This document shows positions 16,448 through 24,800 of a stretch of DNA of 64,000 nt, one piece after another. The stretch comes from Butyrivibrio sp. (GTDB taxonomy: Bacteria > Bacillota > Clostridia > Lachnospirales > Lachnospiraceae). The number at the start of each line of letters is the position of its first letter. Position 1 is the first letter of the stretch. The DNA is taken from contig JAFXTN010000008.1 in assembly GCA_017535785.1 (NCBI GenBank), forward strand, positions 279,063-343,062, in the 5' to 3' direction. The notes under the pieces are model-generated. The model ran no database searches and was not told the DNA's origin. It saw only the letters and a program-made list of their open reading frames with translations. A program made the translations under genes and the position numbers.

Positions 16448-17965
16448 ATGTTATTCAATTCGTATGGATTTGTGATGCTTTTTTTGCCAATCTTCATACT
16501 TGGTTTTGGATTGCTAAGGCGGGCTCTTTCGGATCATGAAAACAGGTCAAAAGAGCTTGCTCTTGATATATGGATCATCGCGGGATCTTTGGTTTTCTAC
16601 GGTCTGTTCGGCCTTAGAAATCTATTTGTCCTGCTTGTCAGTATCTTGTGGAACGCGGCGATCGTTCGCGCGCTCACAGGCAAGAGGGCTCAGGAAAAAG
16701 AGCCTGCGTATAAAAGAAATATTCTGATGATAGGGGTCACGGTTGACGCCCTTCTTCTTTTGGCGTGCAAGTTTACGGGTGTGTTCTTCCCGGTCGCCAT
16801 CAGCTTTTACACCTTCAATCAGATAGCGTTTATTGTGGATGTGTACAGAGGCGAAGCCGAATTTGACGGCGACTTTCTCACATATCTTTCGTACATTCTC
16901 TTTTTCCCAAAGCTCCTTCAGGGACCGCTCATGCCTTACAAAAAGTTTGTTGAAGAGCAAAAGAAATCCTTCGAAGCTAAGACTGACTGGGAAAATGTGA
17001 TGCGTGCGATGCTTCTTTTGTCCATGGGCCTTTTTAAGAAAGTAATTCTTGCGGATACCTTCGGAAAGGCAGTTAACTACGGCTTTTCAAACATCGCTGT
17101 GCTCGGACGTTTGGAAGCGATCCTGTCAGCATTCTTTTATTCATTCCAGCTTTATTTTGATTTTAGCGGCTACTGCGACGTTGCGACGGCGGTATGCATG
17201 CTGATGGGCTTTGAGCTTGTCGTGAATTTCAATTCGCCTTACAAGTCAGTGAACATCATGGATTTCTGGAAAAGATGGCACATCACGCTCACGGACTTTT
17301 TTACAAAGTACATTTACATTCCGCTCGGCGGTAACAGAAAAGGTGCGGTCCGCACGTACGTAAACATTCTGATCGTGTTCCTTGTGAGTGGCATCTGGCA
17401 CGGGACCGGCTGGACGTTCATAGTATGGGGGCTCATGCACGGCGTGATGAACGTCATCACACGCGCAGTGAAGAAGGCGCGCGATGCAAAGGCCGCAAAG
17501 GCCGGCGCGGAGCAGAACGTCGGCGAGAATGCGAATGGCGACGTGATTCGAACACGTGGCGGCGTGGCGCATGCGGCGGCTGTTCTTCTGAACTTCCTGT
17601 ACGTGACGGCTGCGTGGGTGTTCTTTAGGGCGGCGAGTGTGAAGGATGCGATCGGCCTTTTCGGGCGCATGATCTTAGGTGGCGTGAGACCTTTCTACAG
17701 CACCTTTGCGGACGGCTTTAATCTTGATGAGATCTGGTATTTCATCAAGGTCACGCCTCTTATGAAGCTTAGTTTTTCGTGGGATATATGTTTATGGCTT
17801 TTCACGGCGTTTGCGGTGATCATCATTTTCTTTTGCCCAAATGCTATTGAATATACTAAGAAGTGCAAGATCGGAGTCCGCACGACGCTCCTTACGGCGT
17901 TTCTGCTGTTCTGGTGCGTGCTGAGTTTCGGCGGCGTTGCGACTTATCTTTATATGAATTTCTGA
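16448..17965 (+). CDS. MBOAT-family membrane O-acyltransferase, second copy
   Basis: A 505-residue AlgI/DltB-branch protein with the same landmarks as the first copy: FSGYCDVATAVCMLMGF, NIMDFWKRWHITLTDFFTKY, IYIPLGGNRKG and SGIWHGTGWTFIVWG with the catalytic His. A charged cytoplasmic loop of about 40 residues (around 340-380, rich in Ala, Lys and Glu) is inserted after this block. It starts two bases after the cytidylyltransferase stop. The partner SGNH-like gene follows at 18.0 kb. Two MBOAT/SGNH pairs within 9 kb suggest two different acyl acceptors or positions. Confidence 0.88.
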   Translation: MLFNSYGFVMLFLPIFILGFGLLRRALSDHENRSKELALDIWIIAGSLVFYGLFGLRNLFVLLVSILWNAAIVRALTGKRAQEKEPAYKRNILMIGVTVDALLLLACKFTGVFFPVAISFYTFNQIAFIVDVYRGEAEFDGDFLTYLSYILFFPKLLQGPLMPYKKFVEEQKKSFEAKTDWENVMRAMLLLSMGLFKKVILADTFGKAVNYGFSNIAVLGRLEAILSAFFYSFQLYFDFSGYCDVATAVCMLMGFELVVNFNSPYKSVNIMDFWKRWHITLTDFFTKYIYIPLGGNRKGAVRTYVNILIVFLVSGIWHGTGWTFIVWGLMHGVMNVITRAVKKARDAKAAKAGAEQNVGENANGDVIRTRGGVAHAAAVLLNFLYVTAAWVFFRAASVKDAIGLFGRMILGGVRPFYSTFADGFNLDEIWYFIKVTPLMKLSFSWDICLWLFTAFAVIIIFFCPNAIEYTKKCKIGVRTTLLTAFLLFWCVLSFGGVATYLYMNF

Positions 17966-18026
17966 GAAATGTCGTGCGGATCTGCGCATTTAGGTGTTAC
18001 AAAGAATCTTTTTATCGAGGTTACGG

Positions 18027-19097
18027 ATGAAGAAGTATAGGAATCTTTTCATCAGTTTAATAGCGATCTTATTGGCTTTGACGGTGGCGGTGACGGCACT
18101 TGTTGTTTACGTGGATCCGTTTTTTCACTACCATGCGCCGCTCAAGGGCTTTCCTTACATCGTCGACAATCAGCTTAGCCAGAATCCGGGCATGGCAAAG
18201 AACATGCTCTATGATTCATGCATAATCGGCTCTTCGATGACGGTTAATTTTGATACGGATGATTTTAAGGAACTTCTTGGAAGGGATACCGCTAAGCTCA
18301 GCTACAGCGGGGCTTATCCCAAGGACGATAACAATATTTTATCGATCGTTTTTGACAAAGATACGTACGCAAGGAAAAACCGCGACATGAAGGCGGTGTT
18401 CATCGCGGCGGACATTCCGACTATGACGGCGGATGTGGATGAGATCAAGTATCCGCTTCCAGAGTATCTTTACGACGACAATTATCTCAACGATGTTGAG
18501 TATGTGCTCAACAAGGATGTTTTGTTTGAATATATCTTAAAGCCGATGATCCAGGGCAAGGGCTCGGATCTTTCGGAGATCTACTTTAGCTGGTGGACGC
18601 CCGATTATTACAATATCCAGTGGGTAATGCACAACTACGAAAAGCCGGAGGCTGTGGCTGAGAGCGCATCCGAGGACTCTTTTATCCCGGCGACGGAGCG
18701 CAACCTTGAGGCAAATATCTTGCCGTTTGTTGAGGCCAATCCCGATACGGAGTTCTATTTCTTTTTCCCGCCCTACAGCATTCTTTATTTGAACAATGTG
18801 CTGTGCGAGAACACGTACGAGGCGACGATGAACCAGTACAGGTACGTTGCGAAGCGGCTTTTGGAATATGATAATGTGCGCCTGTTTTATTTTCAGAACA
18901 TTGACGAGGTGCTGGACCTCAACAACTACGCGGATTACTCGCATTACAAGCCCGAGATCAACAGATTTATGGTAGAATGCTTTAAGAGCGGCGAGCACGA
19001 GATCCACTCAGAAGATGAGATGGCAAAAGAGCTGTCGAAGATGGACGAGATGGTGCGCGACTTTGATTTCGAGGCGCTCTTCTCGAAGGAGTGGTGA
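18027..19097 (+). CDS. Membrane-anchored SGNH-like partner of the second MBOAT
   Basis: A protein of about 356 residues with an N-terminal anchor (about 6-28) and VYVDPFFHYH just outside it. SCIIGSSMTVNF is the block I Ser region and YADYSHYKPEIN near the C-terminus carries the Asp/His of block V. The WW/PDYYN region in the middle is typical of these DltD/AlgX-like partners. The frame is open from a GTG at 17994, but GAGG at 18017-18020 fits the ATG at 18027. The gene order MBOAT then SGNH repeats that at 9.1-12.1 kb, though the two SGNH proteins differ in length and share little beyond the motifs, and this one lacks the extra C-terminal domain. Confidence 0.76.
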   Translation: MKKYRNLFISLIAILLALTVAVTALVVYVDPFFHYHAPLKGFPYIVDNQLSQNPGMAKNMLYDSCIIGSSMTVNFDTDDFKELLGRDTAKLSYSGAYPKDDNNILSIVFDKDTYARKNRDMKAVFIAADIPTMTADVDEIKYPLPEYLYDDNYLNDVEYVLNKDVLFEYILKPMIQGKGSDLSEIYFSWWTPDYYNIQWVMHNYEKPEAVAESASEDSFIPATERNLEANILPFVEANPDTEFYFFFPPYSILYLNNVLCENTYEATMNQYRYVAKRLLEYDNVRLFYFQNIDEVLDLNNYADYSHYKPEINRFMVECFKSGEHEIHSEDEMAKELSKMDEMVRDFDFEALFSKEW

Positions 19098-19137
19098 GCG
19101 CCGCGGTGGGGCTGAGGCTGCTCGATTTGTGGCAGGA

Positions 19138-19430
19138 GACTGCTACTATTGAAGATTTGCGGATATAGGCAGTTGATTTCTGGGGCGAGAGACTGCTACT
19201 TTTGGAGATTTGTGGATATAGGCAGTTGATTTCTGAGGCGAGAGACTGCTACTTTTGGAGATTTGTGGATATAAGCAGTTGATTTCTGAAGTGAGAGACT
19301 GCTACTATTGAAGATTTGCGGATATAGGCAGATAATCACAGTGAAAAACAACTGCTACTTTCGAAGAATTGCAAATATAGGCAGATAAACCCCGAAAAAA
19401 ACATCTGCCGGAAATACGATTTGCAAAATC
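19138..19430. repeat. 53-bp tandem array, five full units plus a decayed sixth
   Basis: Units begin at 19138, 19191, 19244, 19297, 19350 and 19403, each exactly 53 bases apart. Units 1-4 begin GACTGCTACT, continue with a GATTTG-like centre and GGATATA, and carry a GGCAG arm; units 5 and 6 are degenerate. In each, CTGC and GCAG lie about 35 bases apart as inverted arms, so every unit can fold. The array fills the gap between the second SGNH gene and the next membrane protein and runs into the region where that gene's leader must start. There are no unique spacers, so it is not a CRISPR. Only some diverged short ORFs on the opposite strand cross it; they look like chance. Confidence 0.85.
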
Positions 19431-19447
19431 TAGCAGTAATAATAGGT

Positions 19448-20971
19448 ATGAAACAGATGAATTTAGAAAAGACAAAGAAAATTGCATCACGGGCATTGCT
19501 GATATTATCAGTACTGGCGCTGATTGTCATGATTGGCACGGTGCTGGTGACTTCGCTGTACACGGTGCCGATATCGGATGATTACTGGTACGCGAGGACC
19601 GGCATAGGCGCAAAGGGGCTGTGGCACAGGCTTATCGTTGCGGTGCAATTTTCATATGAGATATATGTGCATCACCAGGGAACATACTTCACGTCGTTCA
19701 TCGGCTCGCTGTTTAACCCGCTTATTCACGGCGGTTTCCCGAAGCTGAGAGTGGTCATGTTCATCAATGCTGTGATGGCTTTTGCATCGATTTTATCATT
19801 TGTATATGTTGCTCTTGGCAAGTTAAAAGTAAAGTCGGCCACCGCAAAGGTGTTCATTCTTGCGGCCGCAACCTTCGTAATTACAGGCTTTGACGCCTTT
19901 CAGGAGATATTCTACTGGTTCGTTGGCGCGTGCGTTTACGGCTTCCCAATGTCACTTGGGATGTTTGCGGTGACGCTCCTGCTTCTTGCAAACGGCCGCG
20001 GAACCGCGCATACACCGGAACTCGACGCCTCAACATCAGAAGGCAAAGTAGCCGCGGCATCCAAGACCAAGCTCCTCTATATCTTATCCGCGATACTTGG
20101 TTTCTGCGCGGTCGGAGCTTCGCTTGCGATCACGGGAACGGTGTGCTGGATTGTGCTCAGCATTGTTGTGTTCTACGCTATTAAAGATAAGAAACTTGAT
20201 AGAAAAAACATTTCGGTATTTCTTGCTTGCTTTGGCGGAGCGTTGATAAATGCGGCGGCGCCGGGCAATTTCATTCGTCTGGATCTTGAAAGCGGCGAGT
20301 CATTTACACTTGTCGACGGAATCAGCAATACATGGGGCTATTTCATCTACGCGCTTAAATGGCTCTTTTTAAATAAAAACTACGGATGCGTATTTCTTGC
20401 GCTGATCATCACGGGATTTGTGGTGTTGGGCAATCGCAAGATCGCACGTGAATACGTGATACTTTCCGTAATGCTTTTGTTTACACCGTTTGTCACTGTT
20501 TTTCCGGTGCTTATGGGATACGGTGTAGGATGGATGCCGAACAGATGCTTCTACATCCTGATCGTTGTCATGGATTTCGCTTTTGGAAACCTTGCGCTTG
20601 CGGTGGGAGCTCTTTTGTCTGATATATTAAAAGAGAACTTCAAGAAGCCTGCGCTTATCGCGTTAGCCGCAGTTTTACTTGTTTTATTCGCTGCAACGCC
20701 GTATAACATAAGAGAGTACATTTTCCTAAAGATGGACAAGCAGCTTGTCATGGGAGAGTTCCAAGAAAACTATAAGAATACAAAGGCTATGCTTGATGGA
20801 TTTGCGGATATGGAGGGAGAGGACGTTGAGGTCGATGTGCCGCTTCATCCCGAGGAAGTCAGGAATTTCTATTGCTTTTATCTGACGGAAGATCCGACAA
20901 GTGATTTTAACAAAGACATTGCCAAGGCCTACGGGCTTAATTCAATCGTGAATATAAGGAAGGAGGACTGA
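19448..20971 (+). CDS. Large polytopic membrane protein, DUF6056-like (GT-C type)
   Basis: A protein of about 507 residues with ten or more hydrophobic helices. After the first helix comes YTVPISDDYWYART: the SDDY motif in the first outside loop is the mark of DUF6056-like GT-C proteins, with the acidic pair in the place of the GT-C catalytic residue. HHQGTYFTSFIGSLF follows. The C-terminal 75 residues are soluble. A TTG at 19421 also opens the frame but would place the start inside the repeat array with no ribosome binding site; ATG at 19448 or 19457 is more likely, though neither has a strong site. It is followed two bases later by a degenerate SGNH protein. Function inferred: lipid-linked sugar transfer to a surface glycan. 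Confidence 0.72.
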   Translation: MKQMNLEKTKKIASRALLILSVLALIVMIGTVLVTSLYTVPISDDYWYARTGIGAKGLWHRLIVAVQFSYEIYVHHQGTYFTSFIGSLFNPLIHGGFPKLRVVMFINAVMAFASILSFVYVALGKLKVKSATAKVFILAAATFVITGFDAFQEIFYWFVGACVYGFPMSLGMFAVTLLLLANGRGTAHTPELDASTSEGKVAAASKTKLLYILSAILGFCAVGASLAITGTVCWIVLSIVVFYAIKDKKLDRKNISVFLACFGGALINAAAPGNFIRLDLESGESFTLVDGISNTWGYFIYALKWLFLNKNYGCVFLALIITGFVVLGNRKIAREYVILSVMLLFTPFVTVFPVLMGYGVGWMPNRCFYILIVVMDFAFGNLALAVGALLSDILKENFKKPALIALAAVLLVLFAATPYNIREYIFLKMDKQLVMGEFQENYKNTKAMLDGFADMEGEDVEVDVPLHPEEVRNFYCFYLTEDPTSDFNKDIAKAYGLNSIVNIRKED

Positions 20972-20973
20972 TC

Positions 20974-21984
20974 ATGGGAGATAATGAAATGAGAGATCCG
21001 AACGTAGAAAATATGGGAAATGAGGAGAGGAAGATCCCGATCTGGGCGCATCTTATCGCGCTCGGTGTAATAGTTGCAGTGGTTGTTTGTTCTGCGATCG
21101 CACTTTTGAAGTGGAATAACGGAACAGTGAAAGTTGAAGGAGATGCAGATGGGGACTATGAGGTAGAGGTCCTTGACCAGATTTTTCTTTTGCCCGAGGA
21201 TAAGAAGGCGGGTCATACATATGACGAGGAGGAGACGATCCTCATGCTCGGAAATGACGCGCTTACTTACGACATGAAGGAGTCGGGATTTGCGGGGCAG
21301 GTTTCTGAGAAGCTTGGCGCGACATGCATAAATGCAGGCTTCCCGGCATCTACTGTGGCTTGCAAGAACAAGGACTACAGCGATGAATATCCACTTGATG
21401 CCTTCAGTTTCTATAACGTTGCGAAGGCTATAAGCACCGGAGATTACTCGCAGCTTCTTTCTTCAGCGGAGAAATTTGAGGATTCGACTTACGATAAGAG
21501 CGCAGAGACACTTGCTGCTGTTGATTTTGAGAAGGTAGATACGCTTGTAATTTTCTACAATGCGCAGGATTACTTGAACGGCAGGATTGGTCTTAATCCC
21601 GACGACAAGGGAGATGTCATCACTTACAGCGGTGCGCTTAATTCAGGAATAAAGCTCATTCAGGAGAAGTATCCTTACATAAGGATCGTGTGCATGTCGT
21701 TCCCGATGTGCTATGCGTATGATTCTAGCGGAGCGCTTGTGAGCGGCGACAGAGTTGACTTTGGAAACGGTAAGCTCACGACTTATCTTCAGTTTATGAT
21801 GGATAATTCCGGCGAGACGGGAGTTTCTTTTGTCGACAATTATTACGGAACAATCCATGAGGACAACAGCTCACAGTGGCTTCTTGACAACGTTCACGTC
21901 AACGCGGCCTGCAACGAGCATATGGCGCAGCACTTTATAAACGCTATCTATCCTGATAGCGAGGCTGCTGAGAAAAACGACTAA
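20974..21984 (+). CDS. Membrane-anchored SGNH-fold protein with degenerate catalytic motifs
   Basis: A 336-residue protein with a soluble N-terminus of about 22 residues, one transmembrane helix (about 24-44) and an outside domain. The layout is that of an SGNH hydrolase: strand plus LMLGNDALTYD where block I should read GDS, then FYNAQDYL at the block III position and DNVHVNAACNEH at block V. The nucleophile Ser of GDS is absent (GND), and the block III Asn context is altered, so hydrolytic activity is doubtful; it may bind rather than cleave. GGAGG precedes the ATG and the gap to the upstream GT-C-like gene is two bases, so the two are one unit. Family assignment is from motif order only. 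Confidence 0.62.
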   Translation: MGDNEMRDPNVENMGNEERKIPIWAHLIALGVIVAVVVCSAIALLKWNNGTVKVEGDADGDYEVEVLDQIFLLPEDKKAGHTYDEEETILMLGNDALTYDMKESGFAGQVSEKLGATCINAGFPASTVACKNKDYSDEYPLDAFSFYNVAKAISTGDYSQLLSSAEKFEDSTYDKSAETLAAVDFEKVDTLVIFYNAQDYLNGRIGLNPDDKGDVITYSGALNSGIKLIQEKYPYIRIVCMSFPMCYAYDSSGALVSGDRVDFGNGKLTTYLQFMMDNSGETGVSFVDNYYGTIHEDNSSQWLLDNVHVNAACNEHMAQHFINAIYPDSEAAEKND

Positions 21985-22043
21985 GCCGGGGCTTAGTAAT
22001 ATTTGGTAAAAAGAGCCGGCGCCTTTAGCCGGGAGGAATTATT

Positions 22044-22415
22044 ATGAAAAAGAAAATCGGTATTGTGGACATTTTGCAGATCCAGAGCGCGGTGGTTGTC
22101 TATTCGCTTTCGACGGTTGCCGCTAATCTGGCGTCCAAGCAGGCTTTTTTGTCTTGGAAATACATAATGTTTTTTGGCTTGGAATTTGCGATCTTGGGCA
22201 TTTATGCCATCGTCTGGCAGCAGATGATAAAGAAATTCCAGCTTTCAATCGCGTATGCAAATAAGGCGCTGACCCTCATGTGGTCTATGCTTTGGAACTT
22301 TGTGATCTTCAGTCAGGGCATCACGCCGTGGAAGGTCGTCGGCGTCGTGATTGTTGTGATCGGCGTTATTGTCATGAATCTGAGCAATGAGGAGGGAAAA
22401 GAAAATGATAAATAA
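22044..22415 (+). CDS. SMR/EamA-like small membrane protein, ArnE/F-like subunit A
   Basis: A 123-residue protein with four predicted helices and a charged tail, the size of small multidrug-resistance-fold proteins. SVVVYSLSTVAANLASKQ-like content in helix 1 lacks the catalytic Glu of EmrE, and LSIAYANKALTLMWSML plus ITPWKVVGVVIVVIGVIVM matches the lipid-linked-sugar flippase branch (ArnE/ArnF). A strong GGAGG site precedes the ATG. The next gene overlaps by 11 bases and codes for a second protein of the same type, so a heterodimer is likely. In this context the pair may flip the undecaprenyl-phosphate-sugar made by the GtrB-like enzyme. Confidence 0.75.
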   Translation: MKKKIGIVDILQIQSAVVVYSLSTVAANLASKQAFLSWKYIMFFGLEFAILGIYAIVWQQMIKKFQLSIAYANKALTLMWSMLWNFVIFSQGITPWKVVGVVIVVIGVIVMNLSNEEGKENDK

Positions 22416-22749
22416 GTTCTTTTTCCTGATGCTGCTTGCAGAGCTCATTGCATCAACATCGCAGGTTTTACTTAAAAAGAGTGCGGAGAAAAATTATCCG
22501 AACATTATCCGGGAGTATCTGAACGCGCTTGTTATAGGCGGCTATTCGCTGCTTGTGCTTTCTATGGTGATCTCGATTTTTTGCTACGATGGGCTTGGTT
22601 ACATGGGAGTTGTTGTCATGGAGCCTGTCGGATACATCATCGTGATGATCATGTCGAGGCTGTTCTTTGGGGAAAAGGTCAGCCGGAGAAAGCTTCTCGG
22701 AGTAGCGCTGATCCTCAGCGGAATTGTTATATTTAACGTACTTGGGTGA
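22405..22749 (+). CDS. SMR/EamA-like small membrane protein, ArnE/F-like subunit B
   Basis: A protein of about 114 residues with four helices. LAELIASTSQVLLKKSAE is helix 1 with an acidic residue near its start, and VVMEPVGYIIVMIMSRLFFGEKVSRRKLLGVALILSGI is the typical EamA/SMR final part (MEP, then GE.....R..G..LI..G). The frame opens at 22387, but GAGGAGG at 22388-22394 is the ribosome binding site for the ATG at 22405. The 11-base overlap with the first subunit suggests coupled, equal synthesis. The two halves differ in sequence, like ArnE and ArnF, rather than being a recent duplication. Confidence 0.76.
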   Translation: MINKFFFLMLLAELIASTSQVLLKKSAEKNYPNIIREYLNALVIGGYSLLVLSMVISIFCYDGLGYMGVVVMEPVGYIIVMIMSRLFFGEKVSRRKLLGVALILSGIVIFNVLG

Positions 22750-22775
22750 GATATGGGGGCTATTGGAGGCTTAAT

Positions 22776-24494
22776 ATGAATGCAAAAAAAGACAGATTAC
22801 CCGGTATTTTACGTCATTTGGCACTGATCCTTCTTGATGCGGTTTTGGTGCTTATCTTGTGGACTTACGCGGATGCAAATCTGCATCACTACACAGCTAG
22901 GATGGATGCGGATATCGCATCCGAAACGCTTCTGGGGACGAGGATCTATGAGAATGGTTTCAGACAGCCCGATACGTGGGTTGTGTCGACTCATAATTAT
23001 GTGATCATGGCGCCGAACCTCGCGGCGTTTATTTATCCTATCGTTGAAAAGAACATGAATCTGGCGATGGGGATCGCGATCGTTTTGTTGTTTCTTTTGA
23101 TGGCGAGGCTCATGTATGTCTATCTGCGTGACATGGAGCTGTCGCACATCGGGATCATCAGCGCGATGATCTTGTCGTTTTCGCTCATGCGAACGAGTGA
23201 CGACATCCAGCAGATGATCTTTTTGTACGCGGCTTATTACGTCGTGCATTTCATTACGTTATTCCTGTTTCTTATCTTGTATAACAAGGCTATTGAAAAG
23301 GACAAGGTCCCGCTTTGGACCTTTGGTCTTACGCTTTTATTGTCGTTTCTTAACGGACTTCAGGGCATGCATGCTGCGCTTTTCTGCTACATGCCGCTTC
23401 TTGGAGTTGAGCTTGTAAGAAGATTTGTTTCATTCATAAAAAAGGAAAAGCAGAGCAATTTCCTGATACTCGGCTGGCTCTTGGCTACTTCGTTCCTGTC
23501 AGTCTTTGCGACTAAGATCGTGGGTTCGTACACTCTCGGCGCAAGCAGGAATATACGTCACGCCGGCGAAAAGTTTATCGAGTACGTCTGGCCGTTTTTC
23601 CTAGACGTCATCAGTTTTGAAAAGTTGCCGGTGCTCGTTGCGCTGTTCTGCGTACTCGCCGCGCTTGGATATATCTATACGATAAGAGAGTTGTTGATTG
23701 GGGCCGCGGGGGCTGAGGCAGCACAGGCCGGGGCTACTGAAGCGCCTGTAGAGGCTGCGCTTGCAAAATCACCGTTTTGGAGTGTGCTTGCGTTTCCTTT
23801 CGGTGTTATCGTGTGCATGCTTTCATCGACATTTACTACAGCCGAGGCTGCGCCCAGATACTACATCATGATCTTGTTTGTGGTCGGCGTCGGCGTTGCA
23901 CTGTTCCTACGCGGCGTGACAGAGTTGGCTGCGCGCAGCGCGAAGGGCGAATCCGCGAGTGGTGCAAAGGCGGCTACGGAGGATGATGCAAGGGCAGTTC
24001 CTACGCGCAGCGCCGCTGATGCAAAGAACGGCAAGGCTTGGGCGAAGTATGTCTGCGCCGCTATCGCTGCGCTTGTGATCATATATGGCCTTGATAAGGC
24101 TTATGTGTTCAACAAAGATCTGATCATAAATGATGATTCCTTTGAGCAAGCTGCATCGCAGATTGCTCGCTGGATGGAAGATAATGGCTATGAGTACGGC
24201 TACTCGACCTTTAATCATGCCAATACCATCACGGTTATGAGCAACAACAAAGTAAAGGTCCGCGCGGTAAACTCCATGAGCGAGCTTGAAGGCGCCAAGT
24301 GGCTTTCCGACAAGACTTGGTATCCTCCGCTTAAATCAAGCGAGGGCCCGACTTGCTACATCGTCAGCGAGTCTAATGCCGAGGACTTCGAGTGCTTCCT
24401 GGCTGCGAAGCAGCCCACAGTCGTTGAAGAGATCAAGATCGGAGACTTCGAAGTTTACGTCCTCGATCACGACTATACGTTGTGGGTGGATTAA
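22776..24494 (+). CDS. Large GT-C-like polytopic membrane protein
   Basis: A protein of about 572 residues. After helix 1 a loop has MDADIASETLLGTRIYENG, an acidic cluster like the first outside loop of GT-C glycosyltransferases, and STHNYVIMAPNL follows. About ten helices reach to residue 440, with two Ala-rich, charged low-complexity insertions (around 310-335 and 400-430). The last 130 residues are soluble and end in IGDFEVYVLDHDYTLWVD. The frame opens at a GTG at 22746, but GGAGG at 22765-22769 fits the ATG at 22776. It lies right after the SMR-like pair, so flippase and transferase may act on the same lipid-linked sugar. The family name is not certain. Confidence 0.7.
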   Translation: MNAKKDRLPGILRHLALILLDAVLVLILWTYADANLHHYTARMDADIASETLLGTRIYENGFRQPDTWVVSTHNYVIMAPNLAAFIYPIVEKNMNLAMGIAIVLLFLLMARLMYVYLRDMELSHIGIISAMILSFSLMRTSDDIQQMIFLYAAYYVVHFITLFLFLILYNKAIEKDKVPLWTFGLTLLLSFLNGLQGMHAALFCYMPLLGVELVRRFVSFIKKEKQSNFLILGWLLATSFLSVFATKIVGSYTLGASRNIRHAGEKFIEYVWPFFLDVISFEKLPVLVALFCVLAALGYIYTIRELLIGAAGAEAAQAGATEAPVEAALAKSPFWSVLAFPFGVIVCMLSSTFTTAEAAPRYYIMILFVVGVGVALFLRGVTELAARSAKGESASGAKAATEDDARAVPTRSAADAKNGKAWAKYVCAAIAALVIIYGLDKAYVFNKDLIINDDSFEQAASQIARWMEDNGYEYGYSTFNHANTITVMSNNKVKVRAVNSMSELEGAKWLSDKTWYPPLKSSEGPTCYIVSESNAEDFECFLAAKQPTVVEEIKIGDFEVYVLDHDYTLWVD

Positions 24495-24559
24495 GGGCCG
24501 GAGATGGCGTAGCGTCGCGACAAGTTTTATTTGTGGATTATTGAGGATTGTATAGGTTG

Positions 24560-24690
24560 TGCACCGTTGGAAAAGGGTTCGATGGAATTCCAACGGTGCA
24601 TTTTGTTGGGGGCGCACCGTTGAAATCGCTATCACCTTGATATCAACGGTGTAATTTGGATGCTTTGCACCGTTAAAAACGAGCTTGATG
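24560..24690. repeat. Second 53-bp-period array of inverted repeats (three units)
   Basis: GCACCGTT recurs at 24561, 24614 and 24667, exactly 53 bases apart. Unit 1 is a perfect 13-bp hairpin (TGCACCGTTGGAA at 24560-24572 with TTCCAACGGTGCA at 24588-24600). Unit 2 is GCACCGTTGA with TCAACGGTGT at 24643-24652 (nine pairs plus one G-T). Unit 3 keeps only its left arm. The stems differ completely from those in the 19.1 kb array, but the period, arm-loop-arm-spacer order and a T-then-G-rich spacer are shared. There is no T-tract after each hairpin, so these are not ordinary terminators. Confidence 0.85.
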
Positions 24691-24759
24691 TCAAAACACC
24701 CGTACACATGTCGTTATAACGTTATGCAACGCGCGTTTTGTGATAATTCTGTGAAGGAC

Positions 24760-24788
24760 TTGTCTATTCAGTACACTGATGTTACAAT
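24760..24788 (+). promoter_or_regulatory. Sigma-A-type promoter of the GH25 gene
   Basis: TTGTCT at 24760-24765 and TACAAT at 24783-24788 with a 17-base spacer. It leaves a 5' leader of about 140 bases before the ATG at 24934. Confidence 0.55.
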
Positions 24789-24800
24789 CACAATATATAG

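Noticed and set aside
19138-19430. CRISPR array
   Set aside because: Units are contiguous 53-base copies with no unique spacers between constant repeats, and no cas gene is present.
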